Assembly (NCBI GenBank): GCA_903838415.1
Contig: CAILYI010000299.1
Location: 1 to 36,054, forward strand
Direction of reading: 5' to 3'
From: an uncultured Anaerolineae bacterium
GTDB taxonomy: Bacteria > Chloroflexota > Anaerolineae > Anaerolineales > Villigracilaceae
Length of the DNA stretch: 36,054 nt
Part shown: in pieces, positions 1-7,956 of the stretch
Numbering within the stretch: position 1 is the stretch's first letter
How the letters are laid out: the number at the start of each line of letters is the position of its first letter
Program-made: the position numbers and the translations under genes
The notes under the pieces: generated by a model
The model's input: the letters and a program-made list of their open reading frames with translations, nothing else
The model's database searches: none
Told to the model about the DNA's origin: nothing

Positions 1-951
1 GACAAGTTTGCCTCTGGCATGTCCTGAGCCGAGATAGCGCAGCGCTTCAGCGACCTCGGTCAACGGGTAGCGTTTATCAATCACCGGGACAACTTTCCCG
101 GATTCCAACAGCTCTGTGATTGTCAGCATATCTTCCTGGCTGATATGCGCTGAGACATTTCCCATGGTTCTGCCATCTTTTTCCGACATCCAGCTTCCCA
201 GCAGCATGGCCTCGAATATTTGCCTGGTCTTGCCTCCGGCCATGACGTAATTCCCCTTTGGGGTTAACGCTTGTTTGTACGCGGCAAGTGGATGGTATCC
301 ATTGGCCGCAAAAATTAGATCGTACTGCTGCCCGCTTTGGGTGAAGTTTTCTTTGGTGTAGTCTATGACATGATCTGCCCCCAGGCTGCGCGCCTGTTCC
401 AGATTGCGGGCGCTGCACACGGCGGTGACTTCCGCCCCGATGGCCTTGGCAATTTGAACCGCAAACGTCCCCACACCGCCAGCGGCTCCATTGATTAAAA
501 CCTTTTGCCCCGCCAGAATTTTTCCGCTGTTGCGTAACCCTTGCAGTGCGGTGAGGGCTGCCACCGGGACTGCCGAAGCGGCTTCAAATGACAGATTGGC
601 CGGTTTTAGCGCCAGGGATTGTTCTGGTACTGCCGCATATTCAGCGAAACCGCCATGCCCAATATCCCCAAAGACCTCATCGCCAGGTCGAAACTGCTTG
701 ACGTTTTTGCCAACCGCTTCCACCTGTCCCGCAATGTCCGCGCCGAGGATGGGGTTTTTGGGCTTGAACAGCCCCATGCCCATCAGCCGCACCAGGAAAA
801 TATCCGCCGTGAGCAAATGCCAATCCAGCGCATTGACAGAGGCAGCCTGGACCTTGACCAGCACTTCGTCATCTTTGGGAGCGGGTTTTTCCACTTCTTG
901 CAGCCGCAGAACATCAGGTGATCCGTATTGTGTGTATACAATCGCTTTCAT
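1..951 (-). CDS. Quinone oxidoreductase-like MDR protein (C-terminus cut by window edge)
   Basis: A zinc-independent medium-chain dehydrogenase/reductase, the family of NAD(P)H:quinone oxidoreductases that move hydride from NADPH to quinones or enones in the cytosol. The frame starts at the ATG whose complement lies at 949-951 and stays open for 317 codons to the left edge; full members are about 310-335 aa, so little is missing. Residues 1-25 match the usual opening (MKAIVYTQYG, then EVEKPAP). The GroES-like fold fills about 25-130, and the Rossmann nucleotide-binding loop GAAGGVG is at 155-161. The zinc-ligand Cys/His pattern of true alcohol dehydrogenases is not seen near residues 36-45. 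An AAGGAA ribosome binding site lies about 10 bases before the start. It follows the ICMT-like gene in the same direction after a 144-base gap. Family is secure; substrate is unknown. Confidence 0.85.
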   Translation of the reverse strand, partial: MKAIVYTQYGSPDVLRLQEVEKPAPKDDEVLVKVQAASVNALDWHLLTADIFLVRLMGMGLFKPKNPILGADIAGQVEAVGKNVKQFRPGDEVFGDIGHGGFAEYAAVPEQSLALKPANLSFEAASAVPVAALTALQGLRNSGKILAGQKVLINGAAGGVGTFAVQIAKAIGAEVTAVCSARNLEQARSLGADHVIDYTKENFTQSGQQYDLIFAANGYHPLAAYKQALTPKGNYVMAGGKTRQIFEAMLLGSWMSEKDGRTMGNVSAHISQEDMLTITELLESGKVVPVIDKRYPLTEVAEALRYLGSGHARGKLV

Positions 952-1095
952 TGGGGTATTCTTCCTTGTTTTGGTGCGGCGCTGTGATGCAGCATCGCAT
1001 TTCGGTGGGAGACGTAAGCAGTATGCCTTGCATCACTTATTTACCGAATAGTCCCGGTGCCATTGCGTGAACGAACAGTGGTTGCAATTCTATTC

Positions 1096-1659
1096 CTAAA
1101 AAACGAATGGGATGAACATCTTGCTATGTCTCATATATTCTACGTATTCAGCCCCAAAAAAGTTGATGTTTTCATGCTCCTCTATGCGGGCCGTGGCAAT
1201 CAGGAAAAGAGAGCAGAGCAGCTCCAGCCCGGCATCCGGCCAGGATGGTGACTTAAAGAAGATCCCCCAACCCAGGAACATGAGCGAACTGTACAGCGGA
1301 TGGCGGATATAGCGATATAAGCCAACTGTGACCAACCGGGATGTTTTCTCCAGCCCCAAGAGCGAGGCATCCTGCCTGACTGCACCCTGTTTTCCGATTT
1401 CCCGGAGCAATCTCAGCCCCTCAATCACCAATCCCAAAGAGATAATGAGCAGCGCCCACGAAACAAGCTGGTACCAGGCCAAAGGATCGCGGAACCAGCC
1501 ATCGACGTTATGTAGGAATATCCCCAGCAGGATTTCCCAGGCAAAGAAGCGATAAAACCCATGCGAACGAGGTTGCAGAAGCGAGTGGCGTGAGATAAAA
1601 ACAATCCCAGCACTGCCGAGCAGGAAGAATATCCACTGAAACACATTAATTCCAGGCAT
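1096..1659 (-). CDS. ICMT/PEMT-family membrane methyltransferase-like protein
   Basis: A 187-aa integral membrane protein of the isoprenylcysteine carboxyl methyltransferase / phospholipid methyltransferase superfamily, which moves methyl groups from S-adenosylmethionine to lipid-linked or membrane substrates. Hydrophobic segments lie at about 5-23, 38-55, 62-83 and 118-150. The family signature is in the second half: YRYIRHPLYSSL at about 115-126 (the RHP motif), then ARIEEHENINFFGAEYVEYM near 156-175, with the conserved acidic pair and the G-x-x-Y-x-x-Y element. The start ATG (complement of 1657-1659) has AAGGTGA a few bases upstream. Bacterial members are functionally diverse and the substrate cannot be read from sequence. 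A perfect palindrome near the predicted transcription start suggests repressor control. Confidence 0.8.
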   Translation of the reverse strand: MPGINVFQWIFFLLGSAGIVFISRHSLLQPRSHGFYRFFAWEILLGIFLHNVDGWFRDPLAWYQLVSWALLIISLGLVIEGLRLLREIGKQGAVRQDASLLGLEKTSRLVTVGLYRYIRHPLYSSLMFLGWGIFFKSPSWPDAGLELLCSLFLIATARIEEHENINFFGAEYVEYMRHSKMFIPFVF

Positions 1660-1706
1660 AATTCACCTTGGTATGAGCAGAATAAAAAAGATTGTGCTTC
1701 CATGTC

Positions 1707-1736
1707 GTGGTCAGTTACATGTTCGTAACTGACCAC
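1707..1736. promoter_or_regulatory. Operator-like perfect palindrome upstream of the ICMT-like gene
   Basis: GTGGTCAGTTAC at 1707-1718 is repeated as its exact reverse complement at 1725-1736, with a 6-base centre (ATGTTC). The 12-bp arms begin about 9 bases downstream of a minus-strand TATAAT box, so the site covers the expected transcription start of the ICMT-like gene. That is where a dimeric repressor, for example of the TetR type, would bind. No T-run follows directly on either strand, which argues against a terminator. The regulator is not encoded next to it in this window. Confidence 0.5.
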
Positions 1737-1744
1737 TGGATTCC

Positions 1745-1774
1745 ATTATAACGATGTCTTAGTGAAAGACACAA
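1745..1774 (-). promoter_or_regulatory. Predicted promoter of the ICMT-like gene
   Basis: On the minus strand TTGTGT (complement of 1769-1774) is followed by 18 bases and a perfect TATAAT (complement of 1745-1750). The -10 is consensus and the -35 matches 3 of 6 positions. Transcription would begin near 1738, just at the palindrome. Confidence 0.4.
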
Positions 1775-2015
1775 TTTTCTTAAAGTTGGCGATAGCGTGA
1801 ATGAAAAAACCTTCTCCGCTAATATCATATCCAATACAATGCTTGGGTTTTATCCATCAGACGCAATAGACATCGAAAATCTGCCATCACTGTGAGAAGT
1901 GTGAGAAAATTAAAAAGACGTTGATACTCAAACCCTAAACGCCATCACTCTGTAAAAAATCATTCCGCAACCGGTCCATATAATCCAGATATATCGAAGA
2001 AAACGAGGAGTTTTG

Positions 2016-2576
2016 ATGGATGAAAATGATAAATTAGAAAAAATTGAAGAAATCCTGAACATGACTTTCCCAGGGTTATCAATGCTCTACCGTGATGCCA
2101 ACCTCGGAGCACTTGGTGACCTGTATAGTGCAGGCTTGATCATTCGGGAGAGGGGTTTCACCGATGCCAGCAACCGTGGTGGCAACCTGGTAACCACGCA
2201 CCGTTTTGCCATTCTTTCCAACCATTACCTTGACGCTGCCTCGTTTGAACACGGCACCCATTGGGGCTTGTGCATCATGGAGCGCGGCTCGTATTATAAA
2301 GTGCTGGATGTGTATCACCAGCAGGAAAAAACACAGATCACTCTGCTGCATTTACCTGGTCAGCACTGGCAATTTTTTGAAAATATAAGCACCAACTTGG
2401 ATGAACAGGTGGTTGAAACTGCCCGGAAGCGCTTTGATGAACATTTGTCAACTGTGCCCATTGCGGAACTCGCTCAAGACGATTGGCTTCAGCGCTGTCG
2501 CTTCCCGCTTGGAATGGATGACAATGGAGCGTTATTCCCTTTGATGGAAAATAATATAGAACAGACTGATCAATAG
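2016..2576 (+). CDS. Hypothetical protein, 186 aa
   Basis: I do not recognise this family. The ATG at 2016 is preferred over the overlapping TTG at 2013 because GAGGAG at 2005-2010 then lies at an ordinary 5-base spacing. The product is soluble-looking, acidic, without signal peptide, membrane segment or Cys motif. The N-terminal third is a helix-rich segment (EKIEEILNMTF) and the middle is strand-rich with several Trp, His and Tyr residues (HYLDAASFEHGTHWG, YYKVLDVYHQQEK). It stands alone: the next gene is 286 bases downstream and the preceding one is divergent. Codon usage looks ordinary and the frame is uninterrupted, so it is probably a real gene; no function is proposed. Confidence 0.7.
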   Translation: MDENDKLEKIEEILNMTFPGLSMLYRDANLGALGDLYSAGLIIRERGFTDASNRGGNLVTTHRFAILSNHYLDAASFEHGTHWGLCIMERGSYYKVLDVYHQQEKTQITLLHLPGQHWQFFENISTNLDEQVVETARKRFDEHLSTVPIAELAQDDWLQRCRFPLGMDDNGALFPLMENNIEQTDQ

Positions 2577-2818
2577 CCTATTCTCCTGCTTAAGTACCTT
2601 ACTGATTTCACTTAGCTTGCATGCTTGTTTTATCGGTTCAAATTACGAAAAATCATGGTACTTGACGCGCTACTTCATACAATTCAATAGGACGATTACC
2701 ATGCGGATTCAACATGACGGATATCATGAATCATGTTCTTGGGGTATTGTCACCTGGTAAATAATATGTAATTGTCTACAATTTATTTAAGTGGCATATT
2801 TCTAAAATGTTGCGTCAA

Positions 2819-2846
2819 TTGACAATATGGATGAAGAACATATCGT
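2819..2846 (+). promoter_or_regulatory. Predicted promoter of the XRE regulator
   Basis: A perfect TTGACA at 2819-2824 is followed by 16 bases and TATCGT at 2841-2846 (4 of 6 matches to TATAAT). Transcription would start near 2853, leaving a leader of about 10 bases that holds only AGGTG (2856-2860), 2 bases before the ATG. Such a short leader fits an autoregulated small regulator. Confidence 0.4.
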
Positions 2847-2862
2847 TTAAAATGCAGGTGCC

Positions 2863-3105
2863 ATGACAACCGATTTCCCAACCTGGATTCGCGATGAAAT
2901 AAAGCGCCGTCGGTGGTCGCAGGCTACGTTGGCTGAGCGGGCCGGTCTTTCGCGTTCGTGTATCTCTAAAATGCTGACATCTGATCGCCGAAAGCCGGGG
3001 ATGCGGTTCTTTGCTGGCATCGCAGCCGCCTTCGAAATGCCGCTTGTCGAGGTCATTGTCATCTGGGAGGCGGGGCAGCGTGAAAGCAAGGAAGCTGGAG
3101 AGTAG
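2863..3105 (+). CDS. XRE/Cro-type helix-turn-helix regulator
   Basis: An 80-aa protein that is almost entirely one Cro/C1-type DNA-binding domain. The helix-turn-helix reads QATLAERAGLSRSCISKML at residues 20-38, with helix 1 at about 5-17 (FPTWIRDEIKRRRW) and a final helix around FAGIAAAFEMPLVEVI. Small single-domain XRE proteins are dimeric transcriptional repressors, often of toxin-antitoxin or prophage-like modules. A 21-base palindrome just past its stop (3117-3137), ahead of the next gene, is a plausible binding site. The gene lies 96 bases before an unrecognised 260-aa gene in the same direction, so it may control that gene and the TPR gene after it. No toxin domain was recognised in the neighbours. 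Confidence 0.8.
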   Translation: MTTDFPTWIRDEIKRRRWSQATLAERAGLSRSCISKMLTSDRRKPGMRFFAGIAAAFEMPLVEVIVIWEAGQRESKEAGE

Positions 3106-3116
3106 GAAACAGCAGA

Positions 3117-3137
3117 GTGTCGGTCACTGACCGGCAC
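3117..3137. promoter_or_regulatory. 21-base palindrome between the XRE gene and the 260-aa gene
   Basis: GTGTCGGT and ACCGGCAC flank a 5-base centre (CACTG); eight outer pairs form, one of them G-T, and the centre allows one more. The + strand has a run of A rather than T after it, so it does not look like an intrinsic terminator for the XRE gene. It lies 65 bases upstream of the next start and could be an operator for the XRE protein. Confidence 0.4.
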
Positions 3138-3201
3138 AAAAAACCTTCTTCCCATTCAAAGACATGATAAACTCAATTATCAATAAAATCAGGAGTTCGG
3201 C

Positions 3202-3984
3202 TTGAAACTTCGCGAAATTTCACGAAAAGCGATCGCATCGCTTGAAGAAAAATCCGGCTATTTGGTCACAGTGTTGGAAGATCCAAATCTCCCCACCCTG
3301 GCCAATATTCGTATTGCAAGAGGCAATCTTCCGGCGCATGTTCTCACCTATAAGCCTGGTGATAAAACCGAATCCCCTGACTTTACCATTTGTTGGCAGT
3401 GTGAAATGGCCCTGCGCATGTTTGAATGTCCAGCGGAGCAAAGATTTTTGATCGCTGGCAACCCTGAAGGCGAGGGCGCCCTGGATAGAATCCTGAAAGC
3501 CCCGAATGGGATTGCGCAAAAGTTTGGCATGATCAAAGCGCAGTTGGAGCCGTTTAAGCAGCAATTGCTGGCAGGGATGATCACCCACCTTCGTTCCGTT
3601 CCGATCGGATTGCGGGTCAGCGAAAAACTGACGCTCGATTATCCGGAACTGCTCGAGTTGGAACCACTGCAGGTGGAAAAAGAGCTGACCATTGCCAAAG
3701 AAGCCTTGAGCGTGCGTATTAAAGAATCGATGCCAGTCGAGATATACAATGCCACTCACTATATCAACGCAGCCTACGCAATTTTCTGGGCTGAACGGTT
3801 AGAAAAACCAGAAATAGTTAATCCATTTCATTTGGGTAGATTTGATGGGCAAGGCCAACAACTCTTGGATATTTATAATTCGGTACCTGATGATCCTGCG
3901 CATGACTGCGAATTGATCGATCGTTGGGCTGACTATCTAAAAATCCGCGACTGGTATACCTGGCTGCCTTATCAGGCACCGTAA
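3202..3984 (+). CDS. Hypothetical protein, 260 aa, upstream of TPR gene
   Basis: Not recognised. Translation most likely begins at TTG 3202: AGGAG at 3191-3195 is 6 bases upstream. The product is soluble and mixed alpha/beta. Residues 15-90 look like a compact beta-containing domain (SGYLVTVLEDP, then DFTICWQCEMALRMF), and the rest is mainly helical with a Trp/Tyr-rich C-terminus (YLKIRDWYTWLPYQAP). Placement after an XRE regulator made me look for an ImmA/IrrE-type HExxH zinc site; there is none. It ends 9 bases before the TPR gene, so the two are very probably co-transcribed and may interact. No function is assigned. Confidence 0.7.
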   Translation: MKLREISRKAIASLEEKSGYLVTVLEDPNLPTLANIRIARGNLPAHVLTYKPGDKTESPDFTICWQCEMALRMFECPAEQRFLIAGNPEGEGALDRILKAPNGIAQKFGMIKAQLEPFKQQLLAGMITHLRSVPIGLRVSEKLTLDYPELLELEPLQVEKELTIAKEALSVRIKESMPVEIYNATHYINAAYAIFWAERLEKPEIVNPFHLGRFDGQGQQLLDIYNSVPDDPAHDCELIDRWADYLKIRDWYTWLPYQAP

Positions 3985-3993
3985 CGAGGCAGT

Positions 3994-5100
3994 ATGACAT
4001 CGAAACGTGTTTACGATTTGACTCTGGAACTGAATGAAAAGACGCTCCCGCTTTTCCCAAAAGCTGTTGGAAAAAGTAAATCAGTATTCAGTGAAGCTGT
4101 CATCAAAAGAATTCGCTCCGCTTTTCAGCACCTGACCGGTGTGATCAAGTCGCTGGCCGTGAACGAAAGGCTAGTCAAGGTTACTTGGCAGGATGATTAT
4201 GAGAAGCAGGGGTATCTTGTTGACATCGCTGCCCCGTTGAGCAAAGGAAATTATACAGACGGCATTCTCCTGCTCGAACTTTTTCTGAGCGTTGATCCGG
4301 AAGATACCGATGTGCTTTACAACCTGGGTATGGCCTATAGCGACCAGAACAACCTGCCACGTTCCATCGAACTGCTCCAAAAGTTGGCCGCCACCGCACC
4401 GGACCATATCAATGGCCGTGTTGCCCTGGGGGTTGCATTGCTGCGGACCGGTAAAACGGATGAAGGAATTATAGAACTTGAAACCGCCGTCCGGCTGGCC
4501 CCGGAAAACCTGTGGGCTCAGCGCAACCTGGGCGCCGGGCTGATGCGCGGGGAAAGAGTCGCTGAAGCGGCAGAACACCTACGCCTCGCCACTGAAATTG
4601 ACCCAAATGACCAGGCTGCCTGGTTTGGATATGGGCAGGCGCTGGACGTCCTGGATAAAAATCAAGAAGCTGACGCTTCTTACGTAAAAGCCATCGAAAT
4701 CGATGAACACAGCAATATTGCCGAAATGGCCCGACAGGCGCGCTCCAAGCTGGCTCAAAAATCTTTCCGCGCTGCGGTGCCGGGCGTGGAACGCATGGAT
4801 GCAGTAATGTATTGTCTCGGTGCGTTGGAAAAATTTGCTGGCATGGGCCCCGACCAGGTACAGAAGATCGGCTTTGAGATCGCGATCCTTGGCACACGCG
4901 GTCTGGATATCAACAGTTCCGCCCCAAATTATTCGATCCGCACCCTGCCGGGTAATTTCAGTGGACTGCACTTACTCTGCTATGAGTATGTAGCTTTTAA
5001 ACAGTTTGCTCCTGGGCAGGATATTGGTATCGATTTATCCAAAGAATATCGCATCGCGCTTTCCCTTTTCGACGAGAAAAAAGCTGGCGAGGAGAAGTAG
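3994..5100 (+). CDS. Tetratricopeptide-repeat protein
   Basis: A 368-aa protein with about four TPR units in the middle (residues about 80-245), recognisable from the repeating pattern of small and large hydrophobics and end-of-repeat D-P-x or A-P-x turns: LFLSVDPEDTDVLYNLGMAY, LAATAPDHINGRVALGVALL, AVRLAPENLWAQRNLGAGLM, ATEIDPNDQAAWFGYGQAL. TPR stacks are protein-binding scaffolds. The first 80 residues and the last 115 form non-TPR domains that I do not recognise; the tail is rich in small residues and has a region GNFSGLHLLCYEYVAFKQF. There is no signal peptide, so it is probably cytosolic. The gene follows the 260-aa gene by 9 bases and is likely its operon partner. Confidence 0.8.
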   Translation: MTSKRVYDLTLELNEKTLPLFPKAVGKSKSVFSEAVIKRIRSAFQHLTGVIKSLAVNERLVKVTWQDDYEKQGYLVDIAAPLSKGNYTDGILLLELFLSVDPEDTDVLYNLGMAYSDQNNLPRSIELLQKLAATAPDHINGRVALGVALLRTGKTDEGIIELETAVRLAPENLWAQRNLGAGLMRGERVAEAAEHLRLATEIDPNDQAAWFGYGQALDVLDKNQEADASYVKAIEIDEHSNIAEMARQARSKLAQKSFRAAVPGVERMDAVMYCLGALEKFAGMGPDQVQKIGFEIAILGTRGLDINSSAPNYSIRTLPGNFSGLHLLCYEYVAFKQFAPGQDIGIDLSKEYRIALSLFDEKKAGEEK

Positions 5101-5485
5101 CCAAAGATCGATGTAAAACACACACAATTGAGTTGCGAATTACATGAATTTAGATATCCACAACCAAACAGTATTCTAGCAAACGAACAAATAGAAGATT
5201 GACTCATTAAGCGAGGAATTACACAAAAATGGCTATTCTGTTTGTAATCCGATTATTAATAACCTGGCATCTTTCTTGCGATCTGTATAGGTAAAATATC
5301 GTGGTGGGGAGAGACGATAAGACTGCTCCTGTTTTTCAGAAATTATTCAAAGCACAAATGCCACACAGACAAGCACCCAGTGTCGGTGAACATCGATGAA
5401 CTCACAGCCCGAGTAATAAACTCTTCCATAAACGGGTGGAAATATCTACCGCACATCAAAATAAACACTGAGGCAGGTAAAAAAT
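5101..5485 (+). other. Intergenic region before the ParB-like gene
   Basis: A 385-base AT-rich gap with no gene I can support. The longest short frames are an 11-codon one (from 5143) and a 21-codon one from 5229, both without convincing context. No correctly spaced -35/-10 pair was found: TTGCGA at 5276-5281 and TAAAAT at 5292-5297 are only 10 bases apart. It marks the boundary between the TPR operon and the modification cassette. Confidence 0.5.
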
Positions 5486-6859
5486 ATGATTATTTCAATT
5501 GATATAAAAGATTTGCTTCTGGACACAAAGAATCCCCGTATCGATGAAGTTGAAAGCCAAGATGGGGCTTTGCTTGAAATAGTTGATGACCAAAAAGACA
5601 AATTGGTCAGGCTAGCAAATGACATTGCCACAAATGGAGTAAACCCAGCAGAATTCCCAATGGTTATGCCGCTCGGGAGTAGCGGAAAATATGTAGTATT
5701 GGAAGGGAATAGGCGTCTGGCAGCTATACGACTGTTGACAGATCTGTCTGATGTTGAAAAGATACAATCATCTACCACTAAAAATCAATTTCTCGAATTG
5801 CACCAAGGATATAGAAAAATCGATATTGTTAGCATTCAATGTGTTGTCGTAAAAAATAGAGAAGATGCTTCACATTGGATTCAACTGAGGCATACGGGTG
5901 AGAATCAAGGGGTAGGAGTTGTGAAGTGGAACGCGGAAGCATCTACCCGGTTTAGCCAACAATTAGGGCAATCGTCAAATTTCAATAATACAGCCGTACA
6001 GGTTATTGAGTATTTACAGAAACAAACTCTTGTGAGCGATGACACGAAGGCTAAACTTGACGATGTTCGATTAACCAATTTAGCCCGCTTGGTTAATGAT
6101 AAGGATGTAAAAAAGGCAGTCGGTTTGAAAGTCAAAAATGGGATTCTTGAGATCGAACTACCTCATCAGGATGTAATTGCTAAATTGTCAAAAATTATTG
6201 ATGATGTAAGTTCTCCTGACTTCAAAGTAGATGATATTTATCACAAGCCCGACAGACTTAATTATCTTGCAAAACTTGAAGAAAGTTTTCATACGCCTGA
6301 TAATTCAGGCGGGGCTGGCAATGATACTGCAGACCAGGGATCGTCTGAAAAGAACGGCGTGGAAGATGAAAGTACAAAGGGGCACCAGGTAGATCAGGGT
6401 GAAAGAAAAAGAACAACCAAACCACTTCCTACTGACCGTAAACAATTGATACCATCCAAAACAATCCTGAAAATTCATCACCCACGCATCAACAAAATTT
6501 ACCATGAATTGCGCAAGCTTGAAGTTGATGACTTCACAAATTGTGCCGCCGTTATGCTCCGGGTATTTTTAGAATTGAGCGTTGACGAATACAGTAAAAC
6601 AAAAAAGATCCCGGCGTATAGCCCAAAAGCCGAGCTTTTCAACAAACTTAAGGCCATTGCACAATTTTTGGAAGTCAATAAAATCTTGGATGCCACTGAA
6701 CTAAAAGCAATCCGAATGGCTGCGGAGACCCCTGACAGCTTAATTTCGACAAACACCTTAAATGCTTATGTACACAACCCAAACGTTGCGCCAAAGGCAA
6801 CTGAATTAAAAATTACCTGGGACAACCTCGAAAAATTCATAATCAAATTATGGGAATAA
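5486..6859 (+). CDS. ParB/Srx-like-domain protein paired with a DNA methyltransferase
   Basis: A 457-aa protein whose first about 150 residues resemble the ParB N-terminal nuclease/CTPase fold. It opens with a strand motif and the DTKNPRID element (residues 13-20), then has the GxRR-type box EGNRRLAAIRLL at 73-84. Residues about 280-330 are a polar, low-complexity linker (rich in G, D, K, T). The C-terminal helical domain (about 335-457) contains AVMLRVFLELSVDEY and a closing LNAYVHNPN...WDNLEKFIIKLW pattern, which weakly recalls helical HEPN/DUF4145-type domains; that is only a resemblance. ATG 5486 has AGGT 7 bases upstream. It ends 18 bases before a D12-class methyltransferase. ParB-fold proteins can act as nucleases or NTP-dependent clamps, so a restriction or targeting partner is plausible but inferred. 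Confidence 0.65.
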   Translation: MIISIDIKDLLLDTKNPRIDEVESQDGALLEIVDDQKDKLVRLANDIATNGVNPAEFPMVMPLGSSGKYVVLEGNRRLAAIRLLTDLSDVEKIQSSTTKNQFLELHQGYRKIDIVSIQCVVVKNREDASHWIQLRHTGENQGVGVVKWNAEASTRFSQQLGQSSNFNNTAVQVIEYLQKQTLVSDDTKAKLDDVRLTNLARLVNDKDVKKAVGLKVKNGILEIELPHQDVIAKLSKIIDDVSSPDFKVDDIYHKPDRLNYLAKLEESFHTPDNSGGAGNDTADQGSSEKNGVEDESTKGHQVDQGERKRTTKPLPTDRKQLIPSKTILKIHHPRINKIYHELRKLEVDDFTNCAAVMLRVFLELSVDEYSKTKKIPAYSPKAELFNKLKAIAQFLEVNKILDATELKAIRMAAETPDSLISTNTLNAYVHNPNVAPKATELKITWDNLEKFIIKLWE

Positions 6860-6865
6860 ATCAGC

Positions 6866-6871
6866 TATAAT
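6866..6871 (+). promoter_or_regulatory. Possible -10 element directly upstream of the methyltransferase
   Basis: A perfect TATAAT ends 6 bases before the ATG at 6878, and no Shine-Dalgarno sequence lies between. A start of transcription 7 bases downstream would fall on the A of the ATG, giving a leaderless transcript. There is no clear -35 box; the preceding gene would still provide read-through transcription. Confidence 0.3.
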
Positions 6872-6877
6872 TTGATT

Positions 6878-7783
6878 ATGGGACAAACGCTTTCACCGCT
6901 TCGATATCCAGGAGGAAAAACACGGCTATCGAACTTCGTCGAGCATATTATTATTAAAAATGGTTTGCTGGGTGGGCATTACGCAGAGCCTTATGCAGGC
7001 GGTGCTGGTATCGCTTGGAAGTTGTTATTTAATAAATATGTTTCTCATGTTTATATCAACGACATCAATCGCTCAGTACATGCATTTTGGTGGTCGGTTC
7101 TCAACCAACCGGATGAATTGTGCAGGCTCATTCAAGATACCAAAGTGAGTATTGAAGAGTGGCATCGTCAAAAAAAGGTGCAAGCAGATCCCAACGCTGA
7201 TCCGTTGAGCCTTGGTTTCTCTACGTTCTTTTTGAATCGAACAAACCGATCAGGGATTGTGTGGGCAGGGGTTATCGGGGGGAAAAAACAGGATGGCTTG
7301 TATAAATTGGATGCACGCTTCAATAAGAAAAATTTGGTTCCCCGTATTCAAAAAATAGCTGGCTATAAAGAAATGATAAGCCTATCAAATTTGGATGCAT
7401 TGGTTTTCATTAAATCCCAAATCCCTCTTCTCCCAGAAAAAACTTTGATTTATTTCGATCCACCTTATTACAAAAAAGGGGCTGGGCTTTACGAAAACCA
7501 CTACCAACATGATGACCACCAAAAAGTTGCCATCGCGGTTTCTGATGTGTCCCACAAATGGATCGTTTCTTACGATAACGTTCCCGAGATCAGTGATATG
7601 TACTCCGTTTACCCCAAAATAACCTACGACTTAACCTACAGTGCGGCGGATCGCTATAGTGGATCAGAGGCGATGTTTTTTTCTCCAGGCCTATTAATTC
7701 CTGAGGGGGGGCCAATTACGGACCTTGTTCAATGCAAAGTTAGTCAATCAAATCAAACGCTCCAAACTGCCTGTTTATTATAA
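6878..7783 (+). CDS. D12-class N6-adenine DNA methyltransferase
   Basis: A 301-aa cytosolic enzyme that transfers the methyl group of S-adenosylmethionine to adenine N6 in DNA. The D12 (Dam-like) motifs occur in the expected order: LRYPGGKTRL at 8-17 (N-terminal motif), EPYAGGAG at 37-44 (the FxGxG-type SAM loop), and the catalytic DPPYY at 194-198. NRTNRSGI at 120-127 is a further conserved segment of the family. I chose ATG 6878; a TTG at 6872 in frame would add two residues and has no better ribosome binding site. It lies 18 bases after the ParB-like gene, forming a two-gene cassette. The recognition sequence cannot be read from this; Dam-like GATC is possible but not shown. Confidence 0.85.
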   Translation: MGQTLSPLRYPGGKTRLSNFVEHIIIKNGLLGGHYAEPYAGGAGIAWKLLFNKYVSHVYINDINRSVHAFWWSVLNQPDELCRLIQDTKVSIEEWHRQKKVQADPNADPLSLGFSTFFLNRTNRSGIVWAGVIGGKKQDGLYKLDARFNKKNLVPRIQKIAGYKEMISLSNLDALVFIKSQIPLLPEKTLIYFDPPYYKKGAGLYENHYQHDDHQKVAIAVSDVSHKWIVSYDNVPEISDMYSVYPKITYDLTYSAADRYSGSEAMFFSPGLLIPEGGPITDLVQCKVSQSNQTLQTACLL

Positions 7784-7946
7784 ATATTAAGCTTGAGTAA
7801 CGGGTTATTCGTTATTAACGGGGGCAATTATTGATGAATGCTCATTTCGTTCCCTGACTTACCCCATTAATCTTAAACCCTATTGCCAAATAGCCACAAA
7901 CCTACTCTGAGAAGAGATAGATCATGTTCTCTACAAAAGTGTAATC

Positions 7947-7956
7947 ACTCGACTAT
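7947..7956 (+). repeat. Target-site duplication, left copy
   Basis: ACTCGACTAT is found here and again at 9386-9395, directly abutting the two ends of the insertion sequence. Because the terminal base of the element repeats a flanking base, the true duplication could be counted as 8-10 bases. Confidence 0.8.

Larger units (their letters stand above)
1660..2015. other. Divergent intergenic region
   Basis: This 356-base gap separates a minus-strand gene from a plus-strand gene, so it must hold both promoters. The left half carries the palindrome at 1707-1736 and a minus-strand TATAAT box (complement of 1745-1750). Near the right end a TATAAT is at 1979-1984, about 32 bases before the plus-strand start, with no good -35 box at the right spacing. 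I see no open reading frame or RNA gene in it. Confidence 0.6.

Noticed and set aside
986..996. GATGCAGCATC palindrome before the quinone-reductase-like gene
   Set aside because: Short (5-bp arms) and not placed on a recognisable promoter.
2711..2737. AACATGA/TCATGTT inverted repeat
   Set aside because: Only 7 bases per arm with a 13-base centre; easily expected by chance in AT-rich spacer.
3202..3984. ImmA/IrrE-like metallopeptidase partner of the XRE gene
   Set aside because: No HExxH or similar zinc motif is present.
5276..5297. TTGCGA and TAAAAT as promoter of the ParB-like gene
   Set aside because: The spacing is 10 bases, far too short for a sigma-70 promoter.
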